Shown here piece after piece: positions 1-11,400 of a DNA stretch of 64,000 bases. How positions within the stretch are numbered: position 1 is the first letter of the stretch; each line of letters begins with the position of its first letter. Origin of the DNA: Sclerotinia nivalis (taxonomy: Eukaryota; Ascomycota; Leotiomycetes; Helotiales; Sclerotiniaceae). The stretch is from NCBI GenBank assembly GCA_029531795.1, contig JAPEIS010000009.1, positions 62,001 through 126,000 on the forward strand, written 5' to 3'. A program made the position numbers and the translations under genes. Under the pieces are notes generated by a model. That model ran no database searches, had not been told where the DNA came from, and saw only the letters and a list, made by a program, of their open reading frames with translations.

Positions 1-1
1 C

Positions 2-1017
2 ACCACTATCACACCTAGTCAGCCTCCTGTCCAGACTGCCACATCAATAGTTGGAACTCCAATAATTACAACTGGTATGGACCTTTTCTGATATCTGGAG
101 TCTATCATGTTTTCACTAACCGACTTTTAGTACCTGGATCTACCATCACAACCACCATGCCTGACTCGATTATCACCTCAACTATTCCTGGACCGGTCGT
201 TGTTATCACAAAGACTATCCCTCCAAGTACTGAAGTCACTTTAGTTCCATGTGATTCGACCATTACAGTAACTCAGCCTGGGACAGTTGTAAGAACAACT
301 CGTCCTGTGTCTACGATAACTCTGACGGAATCCGGAATTATTGTAACTTCCATATATCCACCATCGACTCTGTATGTGACATACACTTCAAACATCTATA
401 CTACTGTCGTAACAGCCACCGCGATCACGAGAACTATCTCAGCAAGCACAGTAACGATAACTCAAAGTGGCGAAATTGTTCAAGCTACCATTCCAGGATC
501 TACTTCCGTCATTACAGTCCCAGGATCTGTTATAACATCAATTGTTACACCCCAACCCATAACTGCCACTCTCATCCCTATAACAACCGGCTCAACAAAT
601 TTCGACCCTGGATTCACACCTACCCCCAAACCTCCATGCAAACATTGTACAGGTGTCCTCACTACTCCTCAACCTTCGATATCTCCCTCAAATGGAATAT
701 GTCCAACACCAAGCCTAGTCTTCTCTACCGTCACCACTACAATGACTTTCATCCAAACTTTGACAACGACAAATACTATTTCGGTCTCGCCGCCGACGGC
801 TTATTTTTCCAGTTCACCAAGCGCTTCTAATGGTACTTTGTCGACTCCTTATCTTGAATCATTAATGTCGAAATCGAGCTCTGTTCCACGAGTTTTGGTT
901 CTGTCCACTTCCTCTACTGCCATCCTCTCGTCCTCTACCGTTCTATCTTTGTCGATTACTCTCTCTTCTTCGCAAAGCACCAGCGCTTCACCTTCTTCCT
1001 CCAGGGCTGCACTGTGA
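2..1017 (+). CDS. Ser/Thr-rich repeat surface protein, C-terminal part (5' truncated)
   Basis: Reading is open from the left edge. An intron at 75-130 (GTATGG...TTTAG) joins exon 2-74 to exon 131-1017 in phase, giving ...PIITT-VPGSTITTT.... The protein is almost entirely Thr, Ser, Val, Ile and Pro, with a recurring motif of the type PGSxxxIT / PxSTxxxT. That is typical of O-mannosylated, mucin-like fungal wall or secreted proteins. A single Cys-containing stretch (PPCKHCTG, around 640-660) breaks the repeats. The last 80 residues are a poly-Ser/Thr tail ending in RAAL with no hydrophobic GPI signal, so the stop may not be the only 3' end in vivo. The N terminus and any catalytic or binding domain lie outside the window, so the function cannot be named. 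Confidence 0.75.
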
Positions 1018-4000
1018 TAAAGGGTGGATTTTGGATTCATCGACTAAATGTTCAACCAGACGTAACGTGAGGAGAACTATCCAAAGGGGATAACTCAATA
1101 ATGCAATATGTAGTCTCGAACTAACGTTTCTTTCATCTTTATTATCTCATAATGTTTTATTCGTTTTATCTTATTTCGGTGTGGTTGGGTACGAACAGGT
1201 ATGAAATAATATGGTATGGAGTGGTGTGGTGTGATGAAAGTGGGAATTGACATAGATAAATATGATTAGATTAATTTTGATAATTTTTTCTTCCTCGATT
1301 CATCTTGACTTAATCTTGATGTGTACTTTGACATCTTCTCAATGCATTTTCCCATTCGCATCCTCTTAGCTCTTTCCATTCCCAGTGTCTTCCACAGATT
1401 TTCTTCGCATCATATACCTGAAACGGAATTGACCAAAAACCTTACCCCTCAACTGACGCGCCGATAAATTTTAGTCCAGGCGAATACTCATACCGGGTGG
1501 GTGGGACAAAGTTAGCATCTCAAACTTAATTGTGTAACTTTTCTACCTTCGGGTTATAAGTTGTGGAATTAGAAGAAGAAGGGCAGAAGGACAACAGGGG
1601 AGAGAGGACATAAACGAACCCTATTTTCTCCATACTCTTCTTTTGCAGTGATCTAGAAATGGAGGTTGGTAAGATCTTACTTTGTGGGGTAATAGAGGGA
1701 TTAAATATTGGAGGAGGGGCAGCGAATCGAAAAGAAACCAGAAACCTCATGGAGATTGAGAAAGATTTGAGGAACCGGGTAGGAATGTGGAAATAGGAGA
1801 TATAAGATAAAGGGGCGAAAGAAAAAGTGAGATAGGGGAGTTGTGACGAACATAGATGTTCCAGAGCAAAGTACTCTGAATAAACCATTCCCATAGCATA
1901 TTTCTACCCTCACCGAAAATTGACATGTACCCTCCTTCACCCACCAGAACCGACTTCCCATTTCCATCATCCATCATCACAAAGACTGTCTTCCAAACTC
2001 ATCTTCCATAGTACGAACCCCCCCCCTCAATTCACAACTTCCGGAATTGGGATTAAGCGGATCATGAACAAGGAGAAGGAGACAGGAAATAAAATTCATA
2101 CATACCAGCCAAGCACTCCATGAACCCATCCTGCTCACTCTTAATGCTGTATTTAATCGACGTTCTGTTGATCTACGTAGGACGAATTCGAAGCAGGTGG
2201 CAACCAACCATGTTGGTGTCTATTTGGTGCGTTCATTTATTAGTATCTGAGTTTCTTCTGTTTTTTTTGCTTGGCTTCATTCATTCGTGGACGATGGAGA
2301 GTGACTGTGTATCCAATATATCAGACCAACTCCCTCTGGTCATAATGCTTTCGGATTAGTGTGAATGCAAAATCAACGGAGATAGATGAGCAAGAGAGCG
2401 CATGGGTAATTAAGAAGGAGAAAGACGAGAGTTTATATTGTCAGACTTTCATGTTACTGCTGGAAAAGGAGTTCAAGGTACAGGAAAATAGGATGGATGA
2501 AAACTTCAAACGCGTATGCTAAAGTAACCGCTCGATGTCAAGGAGACGATGAGTATCCCTTTATCTCGAGCTTCGTCAAGGAATTTACATAGCATTTCCA
2601 TTCAGAGCATTTTCTCACAACCGCGCTTTCCCATTACCCAATCAGACCTTAACTACCCCTGACAACTACTCGAGTATGACCCCATCATACACTTCACAGA
2701 TACAACCCCAGCTTCTCATCCATCACCCAGGCCCCAGATATTCCGTGCCCATACAATGGCGAATTTCAGACGTTGTATCACGAATCGAGATCTAACCCAA
2801 GATCTGCAGCCGCACTACATACAGCGGTCGATATATAATTATCGTCCATGTGCTCGATGAACGTACTCGGGCCTCGGTATCGATCCGAATCCTAGAACCT
2901 GAATCTTAACTCATGTTTAAATACACACAAAATTCATGTATGTATGGATACCATGTCAGCCGCTACTTCATGCGGCACCTTGTGAGGGCTCGGTATTGGA
3001 TTCGGCAATGGTAGTGAAGGTTAAGAATCCGGAATTGAGAGACCATGGATAAAGGAAAGGTATTAGTAGAGTCCATCACACCATTCTTCTCATGGCATAG
3101 AAAATGGATTATCAAAAGTAAGATCTAACAACGTGCGAAAACTCCAAAATTAGTGGACAAGATTGACAAAAAAACATCCATGAATGTGACACTTCTACCT
3201 TCGAGCAGAGCAAATTCCCAGCAAACTAAAGTATGGGATGACATTGTGAATTGTAATCTTACCCTCTCATCTACCTCTCGAACAATCTTCATCCTCAACT
3301 AGCACCCACCACACCGGCAGACTGCAGCCTAGCCATCTGCTCCTCCACTCTCCCATTTCAAGACGGCATCCCTATCTCCAGCTGCTAATTACATCCCCAA
3401 ATCCCTCCATATTTAACCCTCTCAGCCGGCCAGACACCATCCTTGCTATATATTCCGCACCCATTATTTTGAATCAATCACCGTCAGATCTCGAATATGT
3501 AAAGCACTAACTCTCCACCATCTTCTAAGCAATTCAATGCCGCGTCAAAATCTCAATCGATACATATCTTTGGAGGAAAAACCATACAATTCCCCAACAT
3601 TTCGCACCCCGCGCCGGCCGGTACAGGAATTAGAAGGATGTTTTGAAGAAGGCGAAAGAATATAGAGCTCCGAGGCCTTTGAGGCTCGAGAAGAAATTCG
3701 GTACCCCCTTTGTGTTTTTGATGATTGCTATATCACATCACCTAAAAAGGTTCTATGTTATGAATGCATACATAAATTGATTATGAAATGTTGGATTCTC
3801 ATTGTTCGTGATGAAAACTGCAAGGTTGCTCAGGGGCTAAAATTTATGTATAGAACGCCTGATTTTCGGGTAGATAACCTTCCTTCTCCACTACATGTAA
3901 GTAGCTCCACCATATTTGACAATGAAGGATTTTGAAAATATCAATATAGATTTACTCCGTACAGAAGAGAAACAAAATATATGCTCGACTAAAAATACAT

Positions 4001-4037
4001 GAAAGCTGAAAGAAAAGAAACGAAAACAAAAGAATGT
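1018..4037. other. 3 kb without a recognisable gene
   Basis: Short open frames occur on both strands (for example 1526-1894 minus and 2120-2359 plus), but they overlap each other, lack domain-like composition and cannot be extended through splice sites. I see no coding gene. One copy of the nonamer TACTCCGTA is at 3953-3961, just upstream of the tRNA. Confidence 0.5.
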
Positions 4038-4118
4038 CGACGTCGGCATGATTCGAACATGCGCCCCCGAAAGGAATTGATTTCTAGTCAATCACGTTAA
4101 CCACTCCGTCACGACGCC
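4038..4118 (-). tRNA. tRNA-Ser (anticodon AGA)
   Basis: On the minus strand the sequence folds as a class II tRNA. The seven-pair acceptor stem GGCGTCG / CGACGTC has one G-T pair and is followed by a G discriminator base. The anticodon arm TTGA-CTAGAAA-TCAA presents AGA. A long variable arm follows (CCTTTCGGGGG region), then a five-pair T arm GCATG-TTCGAAT-CATGC. It has 81 bases, no intron, and no encoded CCA. The AGA anticodon (read as IGA) decodes UCU/UCC serine codons. Confidence 0.93.
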
Positions 4119-4383
4119 ATATCATGTTTTATATTGCTTTGATGAATAAGCAGGAATCTTTAATAATTATATAGCACGTAAAATTGTGGAAGCTCGTGAT
4201 TTTGTTAAGACGTTGTACGCCGATTTGTATCATACTGTTTTAGGTCAATGACATGTACTCTCACTACTTTTATGATTGTCAAGATTAGATTATTTTTATT
4301 CATTCACCATTTGCACTTAACATATAGAATTGTCAGACCTTAATTTCGAGAATACTCCAACATATCGCGGCGGTATTTCGGTG

Positions 4384-6420
4384 TCAAGAGATCGTTGCTG
4401 ACTTTTTTGCCTCTTTCAAAAGTCTGCGGCTCTGTGCCTTTGCCTTTCTCGAAAGTTTGTGACTCTGTGCCTCTTCCTCTCTCAAACTTCTGCGCCTCTG
4501 TGCCTTTTCCTCTTTCAAAAGTTTGCGCCTCTGTGCGCGCGTACTTGGAATTGACATGCTCGCTAATCTCATCAATCCCTCCATAAAATCCGAATGACTC
4601 AGACTTTGTAAGAATTCTTCGTCGGACATATCATCCAAGGATCTCTGTTCTTGGGTCAAACTCTCTTCTATCTTCATCTCAATTTCTTTCTTCAAACGTG
4701 TTTCCAGCTGCAATATATTTTGCTCCAGATGGAATATACGTCCATCCTTCAATCTCCTTTCCACCTTCTGTATCTTTTGCTCGATTTGCAATATGTATGG
4801 CCCCTTCGCTATCATCTCCTTGTTCAAACGTTCTTCCAGCACCGATCGCTGCTGCATCACTTTCGCTATCTCTTCCTGCCTCAATATGGTTTTCTGCTTG
4901 ATTTCAAGTTCCTCCCTTGAAATCTCTTTCTCTATTGCCTCTTCGTCGCAGACTTTATTCGGGCTCATGTGCTTCTTTTTCCACATTCGTCCCAAGGTCG
5001 AAAAGTCTACAATATGGTCGGCCAACCCCTCCAGGCTATAATTTCCATCTTTCAATTCCCCCCAAGGTACCCGCAGATCCCCATTCAACGCCAACCTGCT
5101 CATCCATTCCGTGACAACCACAACTCCAAACCCCTTTTTCTTGGCATTCGTCAACATAGACCCATAGTCTGTATCATCCGAGACCAGAATCAACCAGGTA
5201 CGCGAGCCGGCTTTTTCCTTAAACCAGTTGTCCTGCCATGCGCGCTGTAAAGCTTTATCTGTTGCTTGAGGAGTTGGTTCCACACATTCAACGTGTACAC
5301 CAGCACGTATCAACTCTGTCTCTAACGTTGTTCTGGTTTTGGATCTGTTGATTTCTGCAGAAGCACTTTCCGGTAGGTGTTTGTTGATTCCCTCCAAGCG
5401 CTGCTGTGCATCTGCCGTTGGAGGAGGTTTGATATTAAGCTCATGCTCAAGAGAAACCAGACATTTGGCTTCGAAAGATAGAGGAAAAAAAGAAAACAAT
5501 GTTTCACTACCAAAAGCGGATATGTTGATAAGTTCACCAAATAGTCCAGCAAATTGCTGCAACGAAATTGCTATATCATAAGGTGCTGTTGGCCATTTAT
5601 TTTCAAGATCCCATAGAACCACAACTGTGTCTTGTGCTGGTACAAGGGTGTTGGCTTGTTTCTTATTTACGGACTTTTCATGTGTTGATCTAGAATTTTG
5701 ATCCGGCTTGAACTTCGACTTTTTTTGCTTTTGGGGCGATGGTCTGCGGGTTTGGAAGGTGTCTTCCTGGTTCTTAATCACAACTTTTTTTGGCCTTGGC
5801 GTAGAGGCGTCTTCCTCACGCTTGTTTAGATTTGGATTTGAATCAGAAGCAGGGCATGTAGTCTCTGATTGATGGGTTTTAGTTTTGAGCTTTGGCTTTG
5901 GAAGTTTTATTCGACGTCCCGACTTCCGAACTTGAGGTGATGAACTCAAATCCAAATTTGGAATTGAGGAATTCAAAGCTTTTGCTACGGTTGGTGAACT
6001 CAGATCTAGACTCGAAAGTCGGGAACTTGAGACCCTTGCAAAGTTTGATGGATTTGAAGCTTTAAGTGGTATTGATGACCTCGAACAATCTGATGGAATG
6101 TGGGATTCCAAAGCCCCTCCCGGAGCCGGGGAACTCAAATCCAGTTTCCATGCTCGATAACCCGAGTGCTCTGTCCATCTTTGTGAAGCATAGGGTCGTC
6201 TCGGAGATGGTGTCCTGCTGCTAACTCGCCTCGGAGTTGGATTTAAAGAAACATTGGGGGTAAGCGCAGTGAAAAATTCCGAGTCCCAAGCCCGTTTTGA
6301 TAATTTGTTGTTGGTAGCATCACGATTAATAAACCCCGGGTACAAGAAATTGAGGAACGGTTTGATGTTGGGTAACAAAGAGGCGTGAACCGTCTCTCTT
6401 GAATTGACCCGGGGTATCAT
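4384..6420 (-). CDS. NYN-domain (PIN-like) protein with C-terminal coiled coil
   Basis: A 678-residue single-exon protein. Residues 1-255 are low-complexity and basic, with three LDLSS repeats (about 94, 139 and 156) and Lys/Arg-rich patches that could be nuclear targeting signals. Residues 264-460 carry an NYN domain: VVVLWDLEN (Asp271), ATDKAL (Asp388), and SDDTDYG (Asp415, Asp416, Asp418) followed by a GFGVVVVTE strand. These acidic residues match the metal-binding positions of the NYN/PIN-like nuclease fold, so RNA cleavage or binding is plausible. Residues 485-600 are a charged coiled coil. Residues about 629-672 are four 11-residue repeats beginning with Ala-Gln, rich in Arg/Lys/Glu. 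The N-terminal Met is the first in frame. The NYN assignment is firm; the RNA target is unknown. Confidence 0.85.
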   Translation of the reverse strand: MIPRVNSRETVHASLLPNIKPFLNFLYPGFINRDATNNKLSKRAWDSEFFTALTPNVSLNPTPRRVSSRTPSPRRPYASQRWTEHSGYRAWKLDLSSPAPGGALESHIPSDCSRSSIPLKASNPSNFARVSSSRLSSLDLSSPTVAKALNSSIPNLDLSSSPQVRKSGRRIKLPKPKLKTKTHQSETTCPASDSNPNLNKREEDASTPRPKKVVIKNQEDTFQTRRPSPQKQKKSKFKPDQNSRSTHEKSVNKKQANTLVPAQDTVVVLWDLENKWPTAPYDIAISLQQFAGLFGELINISAFGSETLFSFFPLSFEAKCLVSLEHELNIKPPPTADAQQRLEGINKHLPESASAEINRSKTRTTLETELIRAGVHVECVEPTPQATDKALQRAWQDNWFKEKAGSRTWLILVSDDTDYGSMLTNAKKKGFGVVVVTEWMSRLALNGDLRVPWGELKDGNYSLEGLADHIVDFSTLGRMWKKKHMSPNKVCDEEAIEKEISREELEIKQKTILRQEEIAKVMQQRSVLEERLNKEMIAKGPYILQIEQKIQKVERRLKDGRIFHLEQNILQLETRLKKEIEMKIEESLTQEQRSLDDMSDEEFLQSLSHSDFMEGLMRLASMSIPSTRAQRRKLLKEEKAQRRRSLREEEAQSHKLSRKAKAQSRRLLKEAKKSATIS

Positions 6421-6854
6421 CGTTATCTGAAGATCCCTGGCTTTTGATTTGTCCTGACTTTAGAGTCTCGTGATGAAAAGAAAGTGGTTGAAAATAGATT
6501 TTCCCGATAACCTACCCTTGGATTTTGATTCGGTGCGCCAGCTAGCCCGATTGAATTTCACGTGGCATGAATTAGTTAATACAAAGTACTATAAACAACA
6601 CAATTAAAAAATTTCAAAACACCATCCACCAACCTCAAAAATTTACCTAATATATTTCACATGATCCATACCCATATATTCAACAACCTAACAAATAATT
6701 GTTAAAACTGTTATGATTGATTAAAACGAACCCTAGGGGGATAAAAAAAAACAAAGTCCCTTTGTTATTGATACACTAGAAGAGAAAGGTCTAAAGGGAG
6801 AGGACACTCGCGCCCTCCTCGCTTGAATACATTTCGACTATCCAAGGCTGCGCC
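6421..6854. promoter_or_regulatory. shared divergent promoter region
   Basis: This AT-rich interval separates the start codons of the NYN gene (minus) and the next gene (plus), so both promoters should lie here. There are poly-A runs near 6605 and 6748. I see no specific binding site. Confidence 0.4.
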
Positions 6855-7586
6855 ATGCGGTATTGGGGAACAGAAACAACGCAAGGTCAGGAATCCATCT
6901 GTTTACTCGTTCAGTCTGAGAATGCGAAGCAATGGGGTATATTTCAGCAGAGCCTTGGGATATATTTGATGTATGAAGTTATAACTGGCCGACCAATGAA
7001 CAGGTGTTTACGTCTTAGTTTACCAATTCGTGTGGAGCTACCGAATAGACTAAAGGTTCTGAGCTTTAGGTTTGACAGCAAAGTCTTTACTGCAGTTCGC
7101 GAGAAAGTCCTCAAAAATTGGAGAAAGTGGGAAAACAGTTGGAGACATGAGGGAATAGAAGTATTTGGTAATTGGCTGGAAGATGATGCGGCTCCATACG
7201 TGGCGGAGTATGCAGATCTAACATTTGCAGCTGTGAAGGGCCAAAATAAGGTATTTCTTGTACTAGCTTGGAATTGGGACGAAGAAGAAGTAAAAATTGC
7301 AGAGAACGACGCGAGAATATTGGAGGCTGGATTCAAAGAAGAAATGATGACTGAAGGAACCAAAGATCTCACGGTGAATGAGTTCTTGATTTCCAAGTCG
7401 GTTCAGACAAAATTCAAAACCGAAAAGAACGACTCATTTTCCGACACTAAACCTCAATCTACTGTTGATTGCCTAGCTTCGTTGCTGCGACTCTCCCCTC
7501 CACGACGTCATAGCGAGACACCAGTTGGGAACAGCCCGTATTTCTCTTTTTCTAATGACAGCAGATCGTCTGCAGGAAAACCCTGA
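6855..7586 (+). CDS. hypothetical protein, 243 aa
   Basis: Not recognised. The first 190 residues have a globular composition with several Trp (NWRKWENSW, GNWLEDDAAPYVAEYADL, LVLAWNWDEEE); the last 50 are Ser/Pro-rich and probably disordered. No signal peptide, membrane segment or known motif is visible. A second open frame (7525-7887, plus, +1 relative) begins inside the 3' end and has a similarly protein-like composition (for example TVQNLLKDFVRKTAAL). It may be a further exon or the result of a frameshift, but I found no intron that joins the two convincingly. The start is the first Met after a pyrimidine-rich leader. Confidence 0.55.
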   Translation: MRYWGTETTQGQESICLLVQSENAKQWGIFQQSLGIYLMYEVITGRPMNRCLRLSLPIRVELPNRLKVLSFRFDSKVFTAVREKVLKNWRKWENSWRHEGIEVFGNWLEDDAAPYVAEYADLTFAAVKGQNKVFLVLAWNWDEEEVKIAENDARILEAGFKEEMMTEGTKDLTVNEFLISKSVQTKFKTEKNDSFSDTKPQSTVDCLASLLRLSPPRRHSETPVGNSPYFSFSNDSRSSAGKP

Positions 7587-9243
7587 GCCCGTGGATGTCA
7601 CTTCAAAGTCTCAAACCGTTCAAAATCTTCTGAAAGATTTTGTGAGAAAAACCGCAGCTCTTACAAAGGAGCCTGGAGTCTTCAAAGTCGGTTTTCCCTA
7701 CCATTCGAATCCGTGCAGACAAGGCTTCCCCATAATGGAAGTCACAACGTTTGAAGTATCTAGCAACGCTCAAACGCAAGTCAAAACGTTGATTGTAATT
7801 TTAAACCATATCACAGCAATTACCTACAACCACTGCAACCCAGAAAACATTCAATTCGAGAATATATACAAAAGCTTATATCATTGAGAGGAAAATAGTA
7901 GAGCTTCCCATGCTTAGTTAGAAGTTGCGCTGCCTGCATCGGCGCTGGCACCGCCTTTGAGAGTCCATAGATTCTCTTTCAAAAGGAATGCTTCTCCTGT
8001 GTACCATGTGTTCTGATCGAGAAACATCGCTGTAGTGAAAAAGGCAAAGCTGTCTATATTCGTAAGTAATCAGCGTTCTTGTCCGGGCCACTAGTCTGGA
8101 TAATGGGTGGATCTCTTCAAGAATATCATTCCAGCATTCAAAAGTGCAATTTTGTTCTTGGCTTGAATGCCCTCGTCTCGAATGCCCTCGTCTTGATCGT
8201 CCGTGTCTTGAACAACCAGGTTCACGCATCCGGCCCACGAGTATGCGTTATCCACTGCGTCCAATTAACTACTGGCACAAACAGGAATTAGGAATCCGAC
8301 GTTCTGGGTACAAGAAAAACAGCAGCACTCTAGGCAGGTGTGTGAATTCGAAGATGTGCATAGTAAACTTACTTATGCAGAAACCGTTCTTGTTGTATAA
8401 TATTGCATGGATTGCTCTCCCATCTCATAACTACATCGTCGACTTCGTAGTCAGTTTTCATTGGGACCCTTATTTTGAGACCTTGCAATGTATACCGAAG
8501 CCACTTGACTTCCAGTTCATGATATTGTAGCTTCAAAAGGATATGCAGCTTACCAGCATCATCACGATATCGAAATGATATACGGTAAGTCCGAGGTATC
8601 AGCTACTGGTTGTCTTCGAAGAGCAAGCAATGCTTTCAGCTTGTCGCTAATATTTAACAAAACAATTAATTATATTTTATTGTAACGTGTAACACTAAAT
8701 TATGAAACATTGAATCAAATGAGAGGGTTTGAATATTAAGATAATGCATACGGAGTATTCGATATATATAGACACGTTCCCTCTATGATCATTATTCACT
8801 TTGAATTCTCGTGTCATATGTAACTTTGAAAAATATATCTTTTGATATCTGCATACTACTCGGTCATGCTATTTTCAGATCGAGTGATCTAGACTCTAGG
8901 ACTATTCAGTCGGTGTACGCGTCGTACAGTATATGTAGCTAGAGATCTGCTAGTCTCAAGGTTTGACGACGTGTATAATTGAGATGTTACATGACATGAC
9001 GTGAACGAGTAGCTAAGATTTCTTACGCATACCAATTCTTATCTTTCTTGGCTGCTGCAGTGCTACGAGATTTCAGGGTTTTCAGACATCCTAAGATGTT
9101 CATCTCTAATATCGAGAAGGAGCGTGAAAAAGTTTCATTCGGACTGATTAAACATGGATGGAGCCAATTTATATTTATCTGTCATCATACATTGATTGAT
9201 TCTTTCGAATATCAAAAACCACACGAGATTAACAAGCTTCATC
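7587..9243. other. intergenic region, possible gene tail then nothing
   Basis: The first 300 bases hold the out-of-frame open reading stretch described for the preceding gene. Beyond 7890 only short overlapping frames occur. A short imperfect direct repeat of about 18 bp (TGCCCTCGTC type) is at 8165-8200. One TACGGAGTA nonamer is at 8749-8757. The last few hundred bases should hold the promoter of the UstYa-like gene. Confidence 0.4.
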
Positions 9244-10206
9244 ATGTCAGAAACTCACATATACGAACCCAGTATCAGCAGAACTTCTCTACCATATCAT
9301 TCACTACTAAATCCTAAAATAGAGAACGACGAAGAACCATACCTACGAGACGTTGGAACGAGCAATTTGCGACAAAATTTTGTGTACGGAGTCATTGTCG
9401 GACTTCTTTGTGGATTGTCTATAATTCTGGTCATTTATACTGCGTTTTCATACGTTTCCAACTGGAGGTCGCCAAACACATTTCCTCCAGATTGTAAGTT
9501 TGGGAGTCCTTGGCGCGTCGAGGGCAATTAAATCTTTGACACTCATATCAAATAGTTCCCTTTCATCCCGTCATTTTTGAAGAAGACGAAATCTATGCGG
9601 CGGCCTCGAGTCCAGATACTAATGCAGCATGGGATAATTTGATGCCTCGTAAATCTCACTCATAACAATGCTTCTGAAGAAAATGCTGATGAATATTCAA
9701 AGCTGGGCGAGGTTTTGTTCTTGTCGAAAATCCGGAGAAATACGGTCTTCGACCAGGATTGCCATCAATAAACGGTCCAGATCGGTATTCCGTTTCTGTA
9801 TTTCACCAACTCCATTGCCTGGTAATTCCGCTTTCATTCATCTTCCCCTTTCACTCCTCTTCATCTTATTTGAACTCTCCTCTAACACCTCCAGGGCATG
9901 ATCCGCGAATCCTACAATTCCGCCCTCCTGGGAGTCAGGCCCCACATCCAAGGTGACGAAAACCTCTCCGACGAATCAGCTCAGGAATCAAACAAAGAAC
10001 ATATAGGTCATTGTTTTGACTACATACGTCAGGCACTCATGTGCTCTGCTGATATGACGATTGAGTGGGCAATGGAGATGCCGGATGGAAAGGCTCCATT
10101 TACAGTTGATGGATGGGGAATTACCCATACGTGTAGAAATTGGGATGATGTTCTGAAATGGATGGCCGAGCATAGGAGCCCGGTTAATTCTTCGGGGATT
10201 GCATGA
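9244..10206 (+). CDS. UstYa-family (DUF3328) oxidase-like protein 1
   Basis: Four exons, 9244-9493, 9556-9648, 9703-9821 and 9895-10206, give a 257-residue protein with every phase consistent. There is a cytosolic N terminus, one membrane segment (about 46-70), then a lumenal domain. Family hallmarks are present: an AAWDNLMPPGRGFV segment (about 106-119), a first HxxHC motif HQLHC (149-153) and a second, HIGHC (190-194), followed by FDYIRQALMC and a C-terminal GWGITHTCRNWDDVLKW. Both His/Cys motifs are intact. In ustiloxin, asperipin and cyclochlorotine pathways, UstYa proteins oxidise or cross-link ribosomal or non-ribosomal peptides. It lies tail-to-tail with a second UstYa gene and 3.4 kb before a repeat-bearing peptide precursor, which suggests it modifies that peptide. 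An alternative start at 9196 adds 16 residues but looks less natural. Confidence 0.9.
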
Positions 10207-10425
10207 GGAGTTTGCGTGGTTGATATAATGGATTATGTGAGGGGTGTTGCTGTTGACATAGTTTGGAATTTGTTTTTTTTTAGCCAGATAACCTCCTTCT
10301 TTCATATGCTCCATAAATTCAAATTATTCATTCGATGTTCTACATCTGGGTTCATGGGGAAAAATTTATCATACGTACTCCTCAATTTTCCTCCAGACTG
10401 CCCCCCTTCCAGTTCTCTTCAAAAA

Positions 10426-11400
10426 TTAACCTTCATACCCATCCTCCTCAAAAGACTCAACACTCAACCTCCACAACTCCTCCGGATCCCTACACTGTCT
10501 CTCCGTCATTCCATCCACATTTTCCTTCCCCCTCGAATCAGCTTTCGGTGGTTCAAGTGTCCCATCTGCAGTACACAATATCGTCTAGAGTTTTCAGTTC
10601 AAAATTAGCACTGAGCATTCAATATCTTTCTAAGCTCATCTGCTTTTCCTCATAATCAAAACTATAAGCCACAGCATATTCGCGCAAACTCCTTTACCTC
10701 GGAGATCCCAAAATAAAAGAAAAGAAAAGAAAATGGATAAGATGGATGAACATACCTGTCTCAAATAATCAAAACAATGCAACCAATGCAACGGATCCCC
10801 ATGTTCCAAGTGTCCAAAATTATGTCCTGCTCCCGCCCTTTTTTCCCTCCTTCCCCCCTCTCCATCTCTCTTCTCCCTCTTCCCCATATCACCCATTTTA
10901 AGCTCTCCCATTTCCATTTTCAATTCCTCCATCTCCCTAAACAGCTCCTGTACACCCCCCCTCATAATCCCCAAACAATGAAGAGAATGAAACATCGTAA
11001 TTCCATATTTATGTTTGTTTTTCTTGTCTTCTTCGCTCGCTACATCCTTCCCCTCCCCCTCCCTCCCACTTTCATTGTTACCAATAATTCTTAAAAATCC
11101 TCCATTTTCTGGAAGTAGTTCATCCCACAGCTCGTCGTATACATGCGAGAGATTTTCATAATTAGAATGTTCGGAGAAAACAACGGTTTTCGAGAAAGGC
11201 GAGTGCGAATTGAGGGAGTGAGGTACGGAGGGGTTAGATTGGTGGGATGATGGGGGTGAAGAGGTGTCTGATTTTGAGGGGGAGAAAAATGGTACAGAAG
11301 ATGTTTGTAGGAAATATATAAGTGTTGTGAGGATAATGGTTAGGAAGAGGAAAGAGATGAAAAGGGCTGAGGATTGCTCCGTGGAGCGGGGAGACAACAT
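10426..11400 (-). CDS. UstYa-family (DUF3328) oxidase-like protein 2
   Basis: Two exons, 11400-10756 and 10584-10426 (minus), joined in phase 0 (LRQ | TILCTADGTLEP), give 267 residues. A single membrane segment covers about residues 11-31. Motifs: DELWDELLPENGGFLRI, first HxxHC HSLHC (138-142), second HWLHC (205-209) followed by FDYLRQTILCTADGTLEP, and a C-terminal GMTERQCRDPEELWRLS typical of the family. Between the two HxxHC motifs is an unusual insert of about 40 residues rich in Lys, Glu, Gly and Met (153-193) that the first UstYa protein lacks. Two UstYa proteins beside one precursor is a common arrangement in dikaritin RiPP clusters, where both can be needed for cyclisation. The gene ends are 219 bp apart, so the two may share a terminator region. 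Confidence 0.88.

Noticed and set aside
7918..8238. Minus-strand frame of 106 codons rich in Arg and His
   Set aside because: Composition comes from a short imperfect DNA repeat (TGCCCTCGTC type); no domain and no splice partner.
9649..9679. A 31-bp intron in the first UstYa gene (GTAAAT to GAAG)
   Set aside because: Too short for a fungal intron and leads into a stop; the acceptor at 9701-9702 gives a 54-bp intron and restores the conserved LMPPGRGFV motif.
10216..10655. Two plus-strand frames between the UstYa genes
   Set aside because: They are antisense to the second exon of the minus-strand UstYa gene, whose conserved ERQCRDPEELW tail is clear.
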